Below, in pieces: positions 23,700 to 34,940 of a stretch of 64,000 bases of DNA (position 1 is its first letter; each line of letters opens with the position of its first letter). The position numbers and the translations under genes were made by a program. A model generated the notes under the pieces. The model was not told the DNA's origin. It made no database searches and saw nothing but the letters and a program-made list of their open reading frames with translations. This stretch comes from Beta vulgaris subsp. vulgaris (lineage: Eukaryota > Streptophyta > Magnoliopsida > Caryophyllales > Amaranthaceae): NCBI RefSeq assembly GCF_026745355.1, contig NC_079202.1, forward strand, positions 157,001 through 221,000, in the 5' to 3' direction.

Positions 23700-25425
23700 C
23701 GCATCGGTTCGGGTAGAAGTTAATCACACTCTTGTTTTTGTTCGGGAAAAATTGAGCTTTATGTCGGTTTTGGCCATGTATTTTTTCGGGTCCGGTTAAA
23801 AATTAATGCAACAAATAAGTGTTGTCGACACTTTCAACAATTGCCTCAAAAAAACAGTTGTACTTCATAAAAACGTGTGACATCGGTTAAAGTGTACTTT
23901 ATTACTAATATATATGATTCGAAATAAGACAAATTTATGTTAATGTCTTACTCTTAGTGTAGTAGTTCAATGGATTAATATATCTATAATCGACTTAAAA
24001 TAAGTTGATTATGTATTAGCTCAAGGTATTTATGTGAATTGATAAGTGAAATCAAGATAACAATACTCCATTTAAGTTAATCGTTAACAAGTTATATTCA
24101 ATTTGAAACTCACATATCTTAGCCAAACTAAAAGAAATTACAATTGATATTAGATTAGATTGATGTATCAACGTAAGTCGATAGAGTAATAGGAACTCAA
24201 AATGTTTACTTAAATTGAAACATGTTGTTATTGGAATGAGTGTATCAATGTAAGTCAATAAGCTAATCCAAGATAATAACAGTACTCTACTTAAGTTAAT
24301 CATCTTTACGTTGAGTTCATTTAGGAACCGAAAGCATCTAATTCAGTTGCAATAAATGTATAATGATGTAACTCAGTAGATTGGTTAATATAACAATACT
24401 CCATTTAAGTTAATCGTCTATACGTTAAATTCGTATTGAAACTCAAAACATCTATTTAAACAGTATCATAAGTTTATTTCAATATAATAATAGTATTCTA
24501 AGTAGGTACTTAGATTACTTATTAAGTTAATTAGTTAGTTATTTATTTAGTCTTATTGGGTCACTATATAACAACAAAAAGTGTTTAACAAATTAGTGTA
24601 AAGTTATTAGATATTGTATTAATTTGAAACGATGACATAAATGAAAATAAGAAAACTCCAATGTAGTTGATCGTTTATAAGTTGCAATTATTTTAAATTT
24701 CAAATATTTAATTTAAGTGAACCAAGTTAATACTCGATTATATAATGTATCAATGTAAGCTTACAATGTAACTGAAAAGGGCATTGATCTATCAAAATGA
24801 ACCTTGGTCGAGCTTTATGTGTCGCAAATACAAAACATATTACTAAAGCAAAACAAGTTGATAAGTGAAGTTGTTATACCTTATTCGATTATATGTTATA
24901 TATGTGAATACATCTAAACACTTAAACAAATTGAAATAACTTGTTATTGCATAAGACTAATGTATACTGATTAATGTTATTGCATTATATATTGATACAA
25001 GTTGATAAGTTAATTGGTGTATTGTATATGATTTACATTAATTTTTTGGGGTAAAGATACTTTTTTTTTTTAGGGGAGGGTAAAGATACTTTGTATTATG
25101 AAATAATTTGTATTATGTTTACAAGACTTATGTCAAAGATACTTTATACTCTTATAGTCTTATATACTTTGTATTCTCTGTTGAACATAACAACGGTCTT
25201 TGTAATTTGATCCTTTTAAGTCAATGAACTCATTAAAGTTAAACAATTGAAATAAAATAATATGTTATCAGATAACATCAATTCATTAATGTAAGCCAAA
25301 AGTTTAATTAAATAAGTCAAGACACCATTTAAATTAATCGTCTCCATGTAACACTAATTTCGTAGCAAAAGTATTTATTTTAATTCATGCAAGTATGCAA
25401 CAAGTAACAAATTGTTATTGAATAA

Positions 25426-25468
<43 letters not shown>

Positions 25469-25560
25469 TAATAATAATAATAATAAAAACAAATGTCGAG
25501 TTTATGGGCCGGCCCGTTTAAATGAACCCAAGAGACCCAACTCCCTAACCCTAATGACCG
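23700..25560. other. hAT left interior; no gene seen
   Basis: AT-rich DNA upstream of the hAT gene promoter. The phrase CTCCATTTAAGTTAATCG and variants recurs at about 24065, 24295, 24400 and 25330, with a similar spacer carrying TAAGTCGAT or TAAGTCAAT, indicating old degenerate internal duplications of about 100-300 bp. Confidence 0.45.
25425..25486 (+). repeat. (AAT)n microsatellite
   Basis: Nearly perfect TAA trinucleotides just upstream of the hAT gene promoter. Confidence 0.9.
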
Positions 25561-25568
25561 ACTCTACT

Positions 25569-25580
25569 CACTATATATAG
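25569..25580 (+). promoter_or_regulatory. Likely TATA box of the hAT gene
   Basis: CTATATATAGAA lies upstream of a C/T-rich, CTCTCTC-containing leader (25600-25870) typical of plant 5' UTRs. The leader runs to an intron-like T-rich stretch before the coding start at 27123. No alternative TATA box is as well placed. Confidence 0.5.
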
Positions 25581-26662
25581 AACACATTCAGCTTCCTCCC
25601 CTCATTCAGTCATTCAAAGTTTCGAACCCTAACCCTAATGACCTAACTAAAACGACGACAATCAAGAGCTGAAGCCAAGGTGCTCAACTGCTCACACTCA
25701 ATTCTCTCACACAAAATCTTTTCTCTCTCACACACAAATTTTCTCATCTCTTTCTCTTCTCAAAATCTTTTCATCTCTTTCTCTTCACAAAATCTTGTCA
25801 TCAAAATGCGATCCTCTTTCAATTTCGAAATTTATACCCTAATTCTCTCACCTCTAAATATACACTAAATTCCTCCACATTTTCTGGCGCGCAGCGACGA
25901 CGGCGGAGTTAACGACGGTGGGAAACAACGACGGTGGGCTTAACGGCGGAAACAAAGGTGGGCTTAACGACGACGGCGGATTTCGTATTTAAAGGCGTTT
26001 AAACTTTGAAGGCTTCAACGAAGGTTATGTGTATTCTTCGTTTTCGGTTTTTTTTTTGTTAAAATTTCATGTTTTTTGTTATTTGAACGTTATCTGCTTC
26101 TTTGTGCCTTAGATCTGAAAGATTTTTTTTTTTTAATTTTATGTCTTCGATCTATAACGTTTTATGTTTTTTTTTTAAGTTTCCATCATGTTTCATGCAC
26201 TATTATGGCTATTTAATTATTTTTATAGAATTTCCTGTCGATTGTTTATCTAGGTTGCTTAGATCCGAAAGTTTTAGGAGTTTTTTTTTATTTCTTTTAT
26301 GGCTTAGTTCTAAAGATTTTATATTTTTTTTAATATATATTTAATTTTGAGTTGATATTTTATACATGATCCGAATATTTTATGATTGTTTCTTAGATTG
26401 GAATGTTTTAGGTTTTTTACTTTTATGTTTTTTTTTTGCTTTATTTATATATTATAGAATATTCACTATTCAGTAGATATTTTATAGTCTATGACTTAGA
26501 AATTAGAATCTGAAAATTTTATTTCTGCTTTAGATCTAAAATTTTAATTTTTTATGGCTCATATGTTATTGTTGTTTTGTTTTTTTACATAATTTTATTC
26601 GAATTTTTAGATCATACTTTAGGGTTTTTTAATTAATATTTTAGGGTTGTTTACTTAATATC

Positions 26663-26872
26663 TATCCCTGACCCAGACCCATCTGACCCGGACCCATCTG
26701 ACTCGGACCCATCTGACTCGGACCCATCTGACCCAGACCCATCTGACCCATCTGATCCGGACCCATCTGACCCATCTGACCCGGACCCATCTGACCCTGA
26801 CCCGGACCCATCTGACCCTAACCAGGACCCATCTGACCCTGACCCGGACCCATCTGACCCTGACCTATGTCT
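26663..26872 (+). repeat. Minisatellite of GACCCATCT / GACCCGGACCCATCT units
   Basis: About 210 bp of tandem 9-, 15- and 24-bp units built from CATCTGACCC and GGACC. In one frame it would read Ser-Asp-Pro-Asp-Pro repeats, but it lies upstream of the coding start with no open connection to it, so it is probably untranslated leader or intron. Confidence 0.85.
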
Positions 26873-27122
26873 TTATCTGATTTTTTTTTTTGAAGTTTTT
26901 GGTTTTGCTGTTGTTAAATTGCCCTAGTCTCAGTTGACATAGCCTTGTGTATTTCTTTTTTCTGTTTTTTTTGTTGATTCTTTTGTCTTTGCTGTTGTTT
27001 ATTCTGCCCTAGTCTCACTTCACCTAGGCTTATTTATTTCTTTTATCTGTTTTTTTAGTATTATGTTTATGGTTGTTAACTTGTTACTTGACCAATTTAA
27101 AATGTTTTCCAGAATCATACTT

Positions 27123-27789
27123 ATGGATCCTGATTCACTTGGTCCACCACCTGGTTTTTCCCTAGGTATATTTTTTTACATTGGGTATTTTCATTTTCTG
27201 TTTTATTTATTTTATGCATTTCTGATTTTCTTTATTGTTGTTTGTAGAGGAGATTGAGACTATTGGGTCCAATAGGACCATAATTGAGACTTCTCCTGTT
27301 GTGTCAAGCAAAAAAAAAAGGAAGAGGTCTTCTCCACCGGAAGGTAAGCGTAGGGCTCCCATATGGAATCATTACACTTTTTCCATGGTGGAAGGTAAAG
27401 ATGGTAAGGTTATGCCTCAGGCTACTTGTAAGTATTGCAATGTTGCAAAATACTGTGCTGACCCTTCTTATGGTACTTCTAATGCTTCTAATCACATTGA
27501 AAAGTGTCATGCTTATTTAAAACACAAAGCTGAAAATCCTGATGTGTGTTCTGTGTTTGATCAAAAGACTTATTGCAAAATGTTTGCTGAAGCTATAATG
27601 TGCCATGCATATTCACTTAGAATAGTTGAGCATGAGAAACTTAGAGAATTGCATTCTTACCTTAATCCGAATGTTAAACACATTACTAGGAATACAATAT
27701 TAAGATATTGTCATGTACAACATAATGAAATGAAATCTTCTTTGCAAGCATCTCTTAGTTTGGTTAATAGTAGACTATGTTTTACATGA
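27123..27789 (+). CDS. BED zinc-finger hAT transposase N-terminal protein, truncated before the catalytic domain
   Basis: Two exons, 27123-27165 (MDPDSLGPPPGFSL) and 27248-27789, give 194 residues. A basic nuclear-localisation-like run (SSKKKRKRSSPPEGKRR) at residues about 34-50 precedes a BED zinc finger. In the finger, APIWNHYTF gives the aromatic pair, CKYCN the first CxxC, and H with C/H in NHIEKCHAYLKH the second pair. Next is the region that usually precedes the hAT RNase H-like core (KMFAEAIMCHAYSLRIVEHE, NTILRYC). The frame stops at SLVNSRLCFT, exactly where full hAT proteins continue with a CLTSDxW motif and the DDE core. The product would bind DNA but not catalyse transposition. It may act as a repressor, or simply be a decayed gene. 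The start ATG is the first in frame; splice sites are GT-AG. Confidence 0.65.
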
Positions 27790-29240
27790 AATGAGCCCCT
27801 TTTGTTGTGTTGGGCCTGTTTTTTACTACATTGGTTGGCTGGTTCAGTTCCATGGTACTGAATTTTGTAATTGTTGGTTTGGTTGTTTGCCTTGAGGTGT
27901 TAATGAGTTTCAAGAAGAATTTCTTGAATGGTTTATTTAACCATTAGTTTTGGTTGTGATTCTTGGATTCTTATGCTTTGGAACTCTCTCTTTTGAGGTA
28001 TTCTGTTGAGCTTGAGTATTATGCCCCTTTTGTTTTGTTGGGCTGGTTATTGGTAATGGTATATTATGTCCGTTGAGCTGGTTTTTGATAAAGATATGCT
28101 GTCCGGCTGTCCCTATATTCTGTTGAGCTTGATGAATAAAGTCCCGAAAGATTTCCTAACCTATCTTTTTTGGTTGTGACCCTTGGATTCCTATGCTTGG
28201 GAACTCTTCTTTTTGGGGTTTTTTTGGGTTTAAATAAAAGAGATGCCCATAGGTTTCCTTGCTGGATGCACTAAAATTGATTTGTTGTGGGAATAATTCG
28301 GGACAGTGCTCGATGATGATATTTTTCATGTAACAAAGTTGGGCTTTCGAGCTTTGTGAATCTTTGTTATCTGATCTGAGAGCCCAATACATTAGAAATA
28401 TTAATATTTTCACAGTCAATGGTAAGTTTCTTTTTTGGACATGCAATGGTAAGTCAAGGTAATTAGTTTGCTTTATTTTTTCATATTAAGTTTTTTTTTT
28501 CTGTATCAAGTTAATTAAAAATTTGTGTTCTAATTGTGTTTTTGTTCTTCTTATTAGCAAGAAATAGTAGAAGGCACAAGGCAGCTCCTCTAATGGAGGA
28601 CAGAAGATGTAGTGTAGTTTAATCTTTCTTGTAATGTATTTAATTTATGATTTTTGTATAGTTAGTTTAGATTGTAAAATATGAATATTAGAGGTTATAT
28701 ACATTGGAAATTTTGTCCTAATTTTCTCTCTTCATTAAATTTTTTTTATTTATAGTAAGTTTAGTGTGAATGTTCTTTAAAGCCCATAACATTCAAACTA
28801 TCTAAAGGTTTGAGATAACATTTTCAACTGAAAGTTTATTTATAAATATTATTTAAATATTAATTTAAGGTTTTTGATATGTATTTATGATGGATATGTT
28901 GTGAAATCATCTTAATGAGAATGGTAAATGTGTAATATCTTTGGTCTGAAAAGATCATGTAATGAGAACTGAGAAATTATTAACGATTTGTGTCAAATGT
29001 GTTGTGGACTTGTGGTTCAAATTTTCAATGAAATAAAATAAAAGGTTTAATAGATTTGAATATATCATTTTATAATGAAATAAAGTGATAATGTCATAAC
29101 TTTATATTAATAATATAATATTATCATAAATTTATGTGAGTGCTAATAATATCATCATAAATTTCGTGAATTCGAATACTATAATAAATTTAGGTAATAT
29201 GTAAATTCAGTTTGTTAGAGTTAGAAATTCGTTTCTAACA
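27790..29240 (+). other. 3' part of the hAT element; deletion product, no catalytic domain seen
   Basis: Repeated phrases such as GCCCCTTTTGTTGTGTTGGGC (in part) and TTCTGTTGAGCTTGA suggest local duplication and deletion. A possible 3' exon near 28557 (after TTATTAG) reads ARNSRRHKAAPLMEDRRC and stops near 28620. No DDE core or hAT C-terminal dimerisation domain is present on either strand. Confidence 0.5.
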
Positions 29241-29249
29241 ATTTCAATT

Positions 29250-29572
29250 TAAATGGGTTTCAGTTCAGTTTCGGTTTCAATTCAGTTCAGTTTCAGTTTC
29301 AGTTTGAATCAGTTCAGTTAATTCAGTTACATATTCAGTTCAGTTCAGTTCAGTTGATCAATCAACTTTTCAGTTTTTCACAGTTATTTTCAGTTACAGT
29401 TTGTTTCAGTTCAGTTGCAGTTCAGTTTTGGTTTTTCATTTACAGTTTATTTCAGTTTCAGTTTAGCATTTTTCAGTTGATTTCAGTTACAGTTATTCTC
29501 AGTTCAGTTTAATTCAGTTTAAATTTCAGTTTATTCAGTTCAACCAGCAGTTTATTAACCAAACTGACAGCT
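29250..29572 (+). repeat. Right subterminal CAGTT repeats of the hAT element
   Basis: About forty CAGTT pentamers in the last 330 bp, often as TTCAGTTTCAG or TTCAGTTCAG. They have the same strand orientation as the left cluster. Confidence 0.8.
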
Positions 29573-29583
29573 CTACATACACC

Positions 29584-30250
29584 TACAAATTTTTTTCGTA
29601 GAGATCTAACACCGCTAAGCAACATTACTAATGGTGAGTGTGGGAACAAAATATGATTTGTTGTGTGATTATGTTGAAAGTTTTTCTCAATCAATTTAGC
29701 TATACAATTCTCAAGCATTCTTCTTTAAAAATAGGGCTTATGAATATCAGTTCAGCACATAGCGAGTTAGCGAAGATTGCAAGACAAAAAAGGAAGATAA
29801 TATTGAAAGAACGGCGTGATGGTCGAGTTCGTTCACCGGAAAACACAATGAGAAACGACAAAAGTTCTATTACTCAAATTAGTTGTCTTACAAATAGCCT
29901 CCATTGTAATGCGCATATCATTAGTGTTGTTACCAAAAATAATTGTTGTATAGCTAATTCTATTTCTAACTATATTTCCAATTTTCTTGAATATAAATTT
30001 GCACACCAACAAGCTTAGAAGCAAGAAGCGGTTTCGGTCTCCATACAAGACAAATCACAAATAGTAATGGTTTCTTATAAATCCATATCACCATGAAATA
30101 ATACAATAATATTAATGATTGTTTGATTATAATATATATGTCATTCTTCGTACAGGTGAAAGTTATTTTTCAGACAAAGAAAATCAATTACATCCAGCTG
30201 CCAACATGCTCAATATTGATGTACCATCCGTCGGCAACATTTCCACTGGT
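29584..30250 (+). pseudogene. RepHel N-terminal module, copy B
   Basis: After the exon remnant at 29584-29632, the frame gives a basic helix (ELAKIARQKRKIILKERRDG), then SITQISCLTNSLHCNAHII, then a stop in KFAHQQA*KQEAV. A following exon at about 30156 reads GESYFSDKENQLHPAANML and NIDVPSVGNISTG with a GTGAGT donor at 30249. It repeats copy A block by block (CLT, CNAHII, KFA, QQA, ENQLH), so the N-terminal region has been duplicated. The inverted Helitron lies in the following intron. Confidence 0.55.
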
Positions 30251-30348
30251 GAGTATATAATAAGACAAAATGAAAATTGTTATTTGAGATCAACGTTATA
30301 TTAAAACAAATAGGAGTTTTTGTGCTATAAAAAATAACTAGCTTTTCA

Positions 30349-30368
30349 CCCGTGCAAAAATGCACGGG
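30349..30368 (-). other. Helitron 3' hairpin
   Basis: CCCGTGCAAAAATGCACGGG on the plus strand, an 8-bp stem with a 4-base loop, seven bases from the CTAG terminus of the inverted Helitron. This hairpin is the usual rolling-circle termination signal. Confidence 0.9.
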
Positions 30369-31640
30369 AGGTTTATGTAGAAATGATTTGGAGCCGTGTA
30401 TAATGTACAACAATTGTTTTGTATATTATGTAGTTGTTTTTATTCGAAATATATTAAATCCGTAATTATTAGAATCTATTTATTTAAGATTAAAATAATA
30501 TAAGATGTGAAATTATATAATACATATAAAAATCCTTCGTTACAACATTTTTAAACTTTTAAAATCTTGTAATCATGATATATACAATTATAAATATGTA
30601 AATGAAACAAAAAACACATTAAAATGCGGGGGAATACTTTGTTTATAAATTTAAGATTTTAGGATGTTTCTCATAAAATCATGATTTGAGTAGTAGCTGA
30701 TTGATTTCAAGTTTTCATAATCATATCGTGTATTAAAAATAAATTTCAAAATTGACTTATGACCCGTATGTTCAGTGGTTGATGTAGCTAATGTCATGAT
30801 AAAACATGTGATCAACCAACACTTTTTTTTGTTCGCTTCCTCTTAGTTGGTTTTAGGTTGTAATGTTTGCTCTAATTAATATAATTACTTGCTTAGCAAA
30901 AAAAGTATTTTTTTAAACAAAAATAGTTGAATGAAGAAGCTTTTGTTTTGCCCATTGTTTTATTCAGAGGCTCATATGTGCGCTACTTGTAGCACTCAAT
31001 CATGCAACAACTTTCACTCCTTGCTTTTTGCAGTCTCGCTCAACCCCTCTCTCTTATTACTATCTTATTATAGATTTTTATTTTTTGTATGATATGATTA
31101 TCCAAGTTGTATTAAAGAACAATCTCAAAGTTTTATATAGCATGATTTTCATCACAATGAATGAGGTTATCTCTAAATCTCTAAGTGAAAAAATTATTTT
31201 AAATATGGCATGTTTTTGTCTTGATTTGCCTTCTATTTCTTAATCACCATATGACTTGTTTTTTTCCATATTATTTTCGATTTTTAGAATTGAATTGTAG
31301 ACCAGTTTCAAACTTCTATATTTCATGTTAACATACTCGTGAATGAGGTGTATCTCGGAATTTTAGGTTAAAATATTTATTATGGCCTTGAGATTAAAAA
31401 ATTTAGAATATTGTAATGAGAATTGTTTAAAACTGGCTTACGACCCTTGTGCTGCAAGATTATGACTTGTGAATTATCTATAATTAGTAGTAGGATTTTT
31501 CTTTTTTTCTTAAAATCGGCCCTAAAAAAATGGACCTTCTTAGGTTCATTATTTAACTTTAACTAATTTTTCTTGTTTATTATAGCCTTACTCATTATTA
31601 TTACTATTATCTATAATTAGTAGTAGGATTTTTCTTGTTT
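30369..31640. other. Helitron interior, no gene seen
   Basis: AT-rich sequence without a plausible frame. The phrase TATCTATAATTAGTAGTAGGATTTTTCTT occurs in two partial copies near 31476 and 31607. Confidence 0.5.
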
Positions 31641-32235
31641 ATTATAGCTTTACTCATTATTATTACTATTATTGTTAGGAGGAATATGGTTTAGGTCAAA
31701 AGCACAAATAAACTCACTTTTTTAGCCCATAACCCAATCAAATTGCTTCAAAACGGGTTAAGATGCAATTTTACGTGGTCTGACCCAATCATTATATTTA
31801 TTAATTAATATTATTATATTATTAAATTTAATTATTAAAATAGTAATATTAATTTACTTCTTAGATATTATTGTTATTATATAATCATCAAGTATTAATA
31901 CACTAATAAATAATATAAAATAATAATTATTAATTATCATTATTATCATTATTATTATTAATTTATGATTATTAATATTATTTATTTATAAATATCATTT
32001 AAAAATATCCGAAAATACTATTATTATTATTCATTATTAATTATTCATTATTACTTATCATTATATTATAATAATTATTTAATATTCATATTATTATTAT
32101 TTAAATATTAATTATATATTTATTACATTCAATCTAATTTAATTCAGTTTAATTGAATTCAATTTAATTTAGTTCAGTTCAGCTCAGATTAGTTCAGTTC
32201 AGCTGTTTTATGCCGAAGTGAACAGGCCCTAAGGG
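31640..32235. repeat. Tandem-duplicated AT-rich block, copy 1 (uninterrupted)
   Basis: From GTTTATTATAGCTTTACTC through AGGAATATGGTTTAGG to CAGCTGTTTTATGCC. Copy 2 is 32395-32432 plus 33341-33880, split by a Helitron. The copies are collinear across about 550 bp, including GCCCATAACCCAATCAAATTG-type phrases and long TATTATTA tracts. Copy 1 preserves the pre-insertion site. Confidence 0.8.
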
Positions 32236-32290
32236 CCTATTCTCCCCAGCTTATTTTCAGTTCAGTTCTGTTCAGCTCCATTCTTTTATA
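32205..32290. mobile_element. Two Harbinger-like MITE ends abutting at a TAA
   Basis: CAGCTGTTTTATGCC ... GGCCC ends at 32229, TAA follows at 32230-32232, and GGGCCTATTCTCCCCAGC starts at 32233, giving a palindromic junction. Both sides carry the CAGTTCAG repeats seen in the 164-bp MITE at 6202. Probably two element ends sharing one TAA target. Confidence 0.5.
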
Positions 32291-32432
32291 ACCATTTTGT
32301 TAAATATTATTATTATGTTGGTCTAATTATTTTACTAATTACTCTTATTATTATTATTTATTTTTATATCACTATTATTAAGTATTATTATTATTATTAT
32401 TATTTTGTTTATTATAGATTTACTCATTATTA

Positions 32433-33340
32433 TCTCTATTATATAAGGGAAGGAGGGGAGCAATGATGTCCTCTTTTGAAATGCCTATTTTGCCCCCCTT
32501 CCCATTCTAAATTACATACTCCCTCCGTTTCCTAAAGATCTTCCCTCTTTCCGTTTAAGGGTGTTTCCAAAAGATCTTCCCACTTTTGCTTTATTCCTTA
32601 TTTGGCAAAATAAATTTCCCTATTTACCCTCTCATGTCACTATCATATGGTCCACTATTACATTATTAATTCAATTTTACTCTCTTTCTCTCTCCTACTT
32701 TAACCCCTTTTTATTTGTTTTTTATCTTAACCCCTTTCTCTCTCCTACTTTACTCACACCATGCCCCACACAACTTGATTTTCCTTGGTATCTGTAGGAA
32801 CAGTAAGTGGGAAGATCTTTAGGAAACGGAGGGAGTATTCACTTACAAATCAAAGGGGGCTTCAAACAAAAATACCAAAAATATAATTATAACAATCACT
32901 CACAAGTCAACTAAAATCATAAAATTGCATAATTTACGTTATGCAAATCACTAAAATGAGAAAACTTTATAAAAACTTGAAAATTCACTTACAAACTACA
33001 ATCTATGAAAAAATTGACTTGAAATCAAAGTGTGCAATTTCTTTACAATTTATGAAGTATTGTACTTAATTCAAAAATCAACTAAAAAATTATAATATTA
33101 GAAATCATTAATAAATTCAATAAAATTTATATTTTGTTTATAGAATCTAACTTTGAAAAGTAAAAAAACAAAAAGAATGGTGAGAGACTTAAGTGATAGA
33201 AACTAAACCAATTAAATTTTGCAACTAAAAACAATAAAACTTTGTATGTTTAATGTTCAAATTTTGTCTCTTATGCAAAAGAAAATCAAGTTTCTGTTTC
33301 GAAAAAAATTCAAGCACGCATCGCGTGCAAAAAATTCTAG
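32433..33340 (+). mobile_element. 908-bp Helitron of a second family with a visible empty site
   Basis: It starts TCTCTATTATATAAGGGAAG and ends with the hairpin GCACGC-ATC-GCGTGC (33314-33328) then AAAAAATTCTAG, with host A before and T after. The duplicate block at 31640-31700 retains the same junction without the insertion (CATTATTA|TTACTATTATT), which fixes both ends exactly and shows no target duplication. Confidence 0.9.
32519..32835. mobile_element. Stowaway MITE copy 1, 317 bp
   Basis: Terminal inverted repeat CTCCCTCCGTTTCCTAAAGA with TA at 32517-32518 and 32836-32837. It lies inside the 908-bp Helitron. Confidence 0.9.
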
Positions 33341-33880
33341 TTACTATTTATTAGAAGGAATATGATTTAGGTAAAAAACACAAATAAAGCCACGTTTTTT
33401 AGCCCATAAACCAATCAAATTGCGTCAAAATGGTTTATGATGTAATTTTACGCATCCGACTAAATCATTCTTTTTATTAGTAAATATTATTATATTATTA
33501 AATCTAATTATTAAAATAGTAAGTTCAATTTACTTCTTATTTATTATTGTTATGATATAATCATCATCATTTATTAATATATTAATACAAATAATATAAA
33601 ATAATTATTAATTATCATTAGTATCTTTAATTATTATCATTAATTATTATTATTATTATTATTTTATGATTATTAATATTAGTTATTCATAACTATCATT
33701 TAAAAATATCCAAATACTATTATTATTACTTATCATTATAATTATTATTTAATATTCATATTATTATTGTTTAAATATTATTTATATATTTATTACATTC
33801 AATTAAATTCAATTCAGTTTAATTAAATTCAGCTCAGTTCAGTTCAGTTCAGCTGTTTTATGCCAAAGATAACATTCCCT
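33341..33880. repeat. Tandem-duplicated AT-rich block, copy 2 (right part)
   Basis: Continues copy 2 after the nested Helitron; see the block at 31640-32235. It ends in a Harbinger-like MITE terminus (CAGCTGTTTTATGCC). Confidence 0.75.
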
Positions 33881-34940
33881 AACTTGTCTTATTTATGGCA
33901 AAAATTCACAATGCTTAAGGTGGTTGATTGATTCAATATATGCTTGATTGATATAGTGTGAATGATTAAGTCAATAACTTATCCTCTAAAAATAAAAGTC
34001 CGTAACTTATTAAGTTACAGGTCTACCATTTCTCATTTCATTTACCTCACTTTATCTGCAAAGATGAATATCATTCCCAATATATCAATTAAGTATTTTA
34101 TCTTCGTAGTTATTGGTGTACCTCAATAACATAAAATTTCTTTAATTATCCTAGCTTTGTATTATACTATCCTAAAAAAAGCTTTTTATTATAGTACTCA
34201 GTATTAGTATTACAAATATATAGTAAAACAATTTCTCCTTTTCTCTCTCTATTCTTTAGAATGTTGTCCCGTTTTCTTTTCTCCATATAATATTTAGAAA
34301 TCCATTTCCTATTTCTTCAATGAAGTTCACCAAATGATACGAACCTGATTTCAATCAATCCACCATCCTAGATCTTCCAGATTATTCACCAAAAAAATCT
34401 TTTTCTTAATATCTAAACCAATTTTCTCAATTGGGACTCTCTTAAGTCCAACTCATTTTCATTTGCACAACTATATTTTTCTCAGCTTTTTTTGTCGAAC
34501 TTGAAGCCACCGGTACTTCCACCAGAGTTCTGCCACCAGCGATCGGACAACGGTTAATTGTTGAGTGTTGCATGTTCTTTTTCGCTCTACTCTCCAGTTT
34601 TCTATCCTATTCTGTATCTATTGCTGGAATACCCTTATTTTGTGTGTGCAATGGTGCCTCGAAAAATTCTGCATAATAATATCGTATATATATAACTGCA
34701 GAAAGTTTTAAAATCTCCTGCATTTCTCTCGAGGAACACAATTTTGCCTCTTTTTTTTGGTGTTGAACAATCTTGTCCTTAATCAAGACATTTTATACAA
34801 TCCATTGATTTGGCAAATGAAAAGGGAAGTTAAATATAATAATTTTTTTTCAACCAAATCAATCTTTCCTTGATTTAAGGAACCAAATTATTACCTTTTA
34901 TAATCAATTTACTATAACTGATCCAATTACTTTTAATTTC
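33881..34940. other. Interior of the inverted Helitron, no gene seen
   Basis: AT-rich. 34500-34560 is slightly richer in GC (GAAGCCACCGGTACTTCC), but neither strand gives a frame I would call a gene. It may be a captured host fragment. Confidence 0.4.

Larger units (their letters stand above)
23384..29575 (+). mobile_element. 6.2-kb hAT transposon with perfect 8-bp target duplication
   Basis: The ends are TAGAGGTGTCAATT (23384) and, in reverse complement, TAGAGCTGTCAGTT (29575), typical hAT termini. They are flanked by CATACACC at 23376-23383 and CATACACC at 29576-29583, a perfect 8-bp target duplication. Both subterminal regions are packed with CAGTT pentamers. The element carries a promoter-like region, a 5' leader with an intron and a BED-finger gene ending before the catalytic domain, so it is probably non-autonomous. 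It lies within an exon of the Helitron RepHel N-terminal region. Confidence 0.9.

Noticed and set aside
27284..27520. Second open frame and antisense frame overlapping the BED-finger exon
   Set aside because: Shadow frames; only the frame with the CxxC and H/C residues is conserved with hAT proteins.
32561..32797. 78-codon frame MFPKDLPTFALF...
   Set aside because: It is the interior of a Stowaway MITE and recurs, in the reverse orientation, in the copy at 41360-41676.
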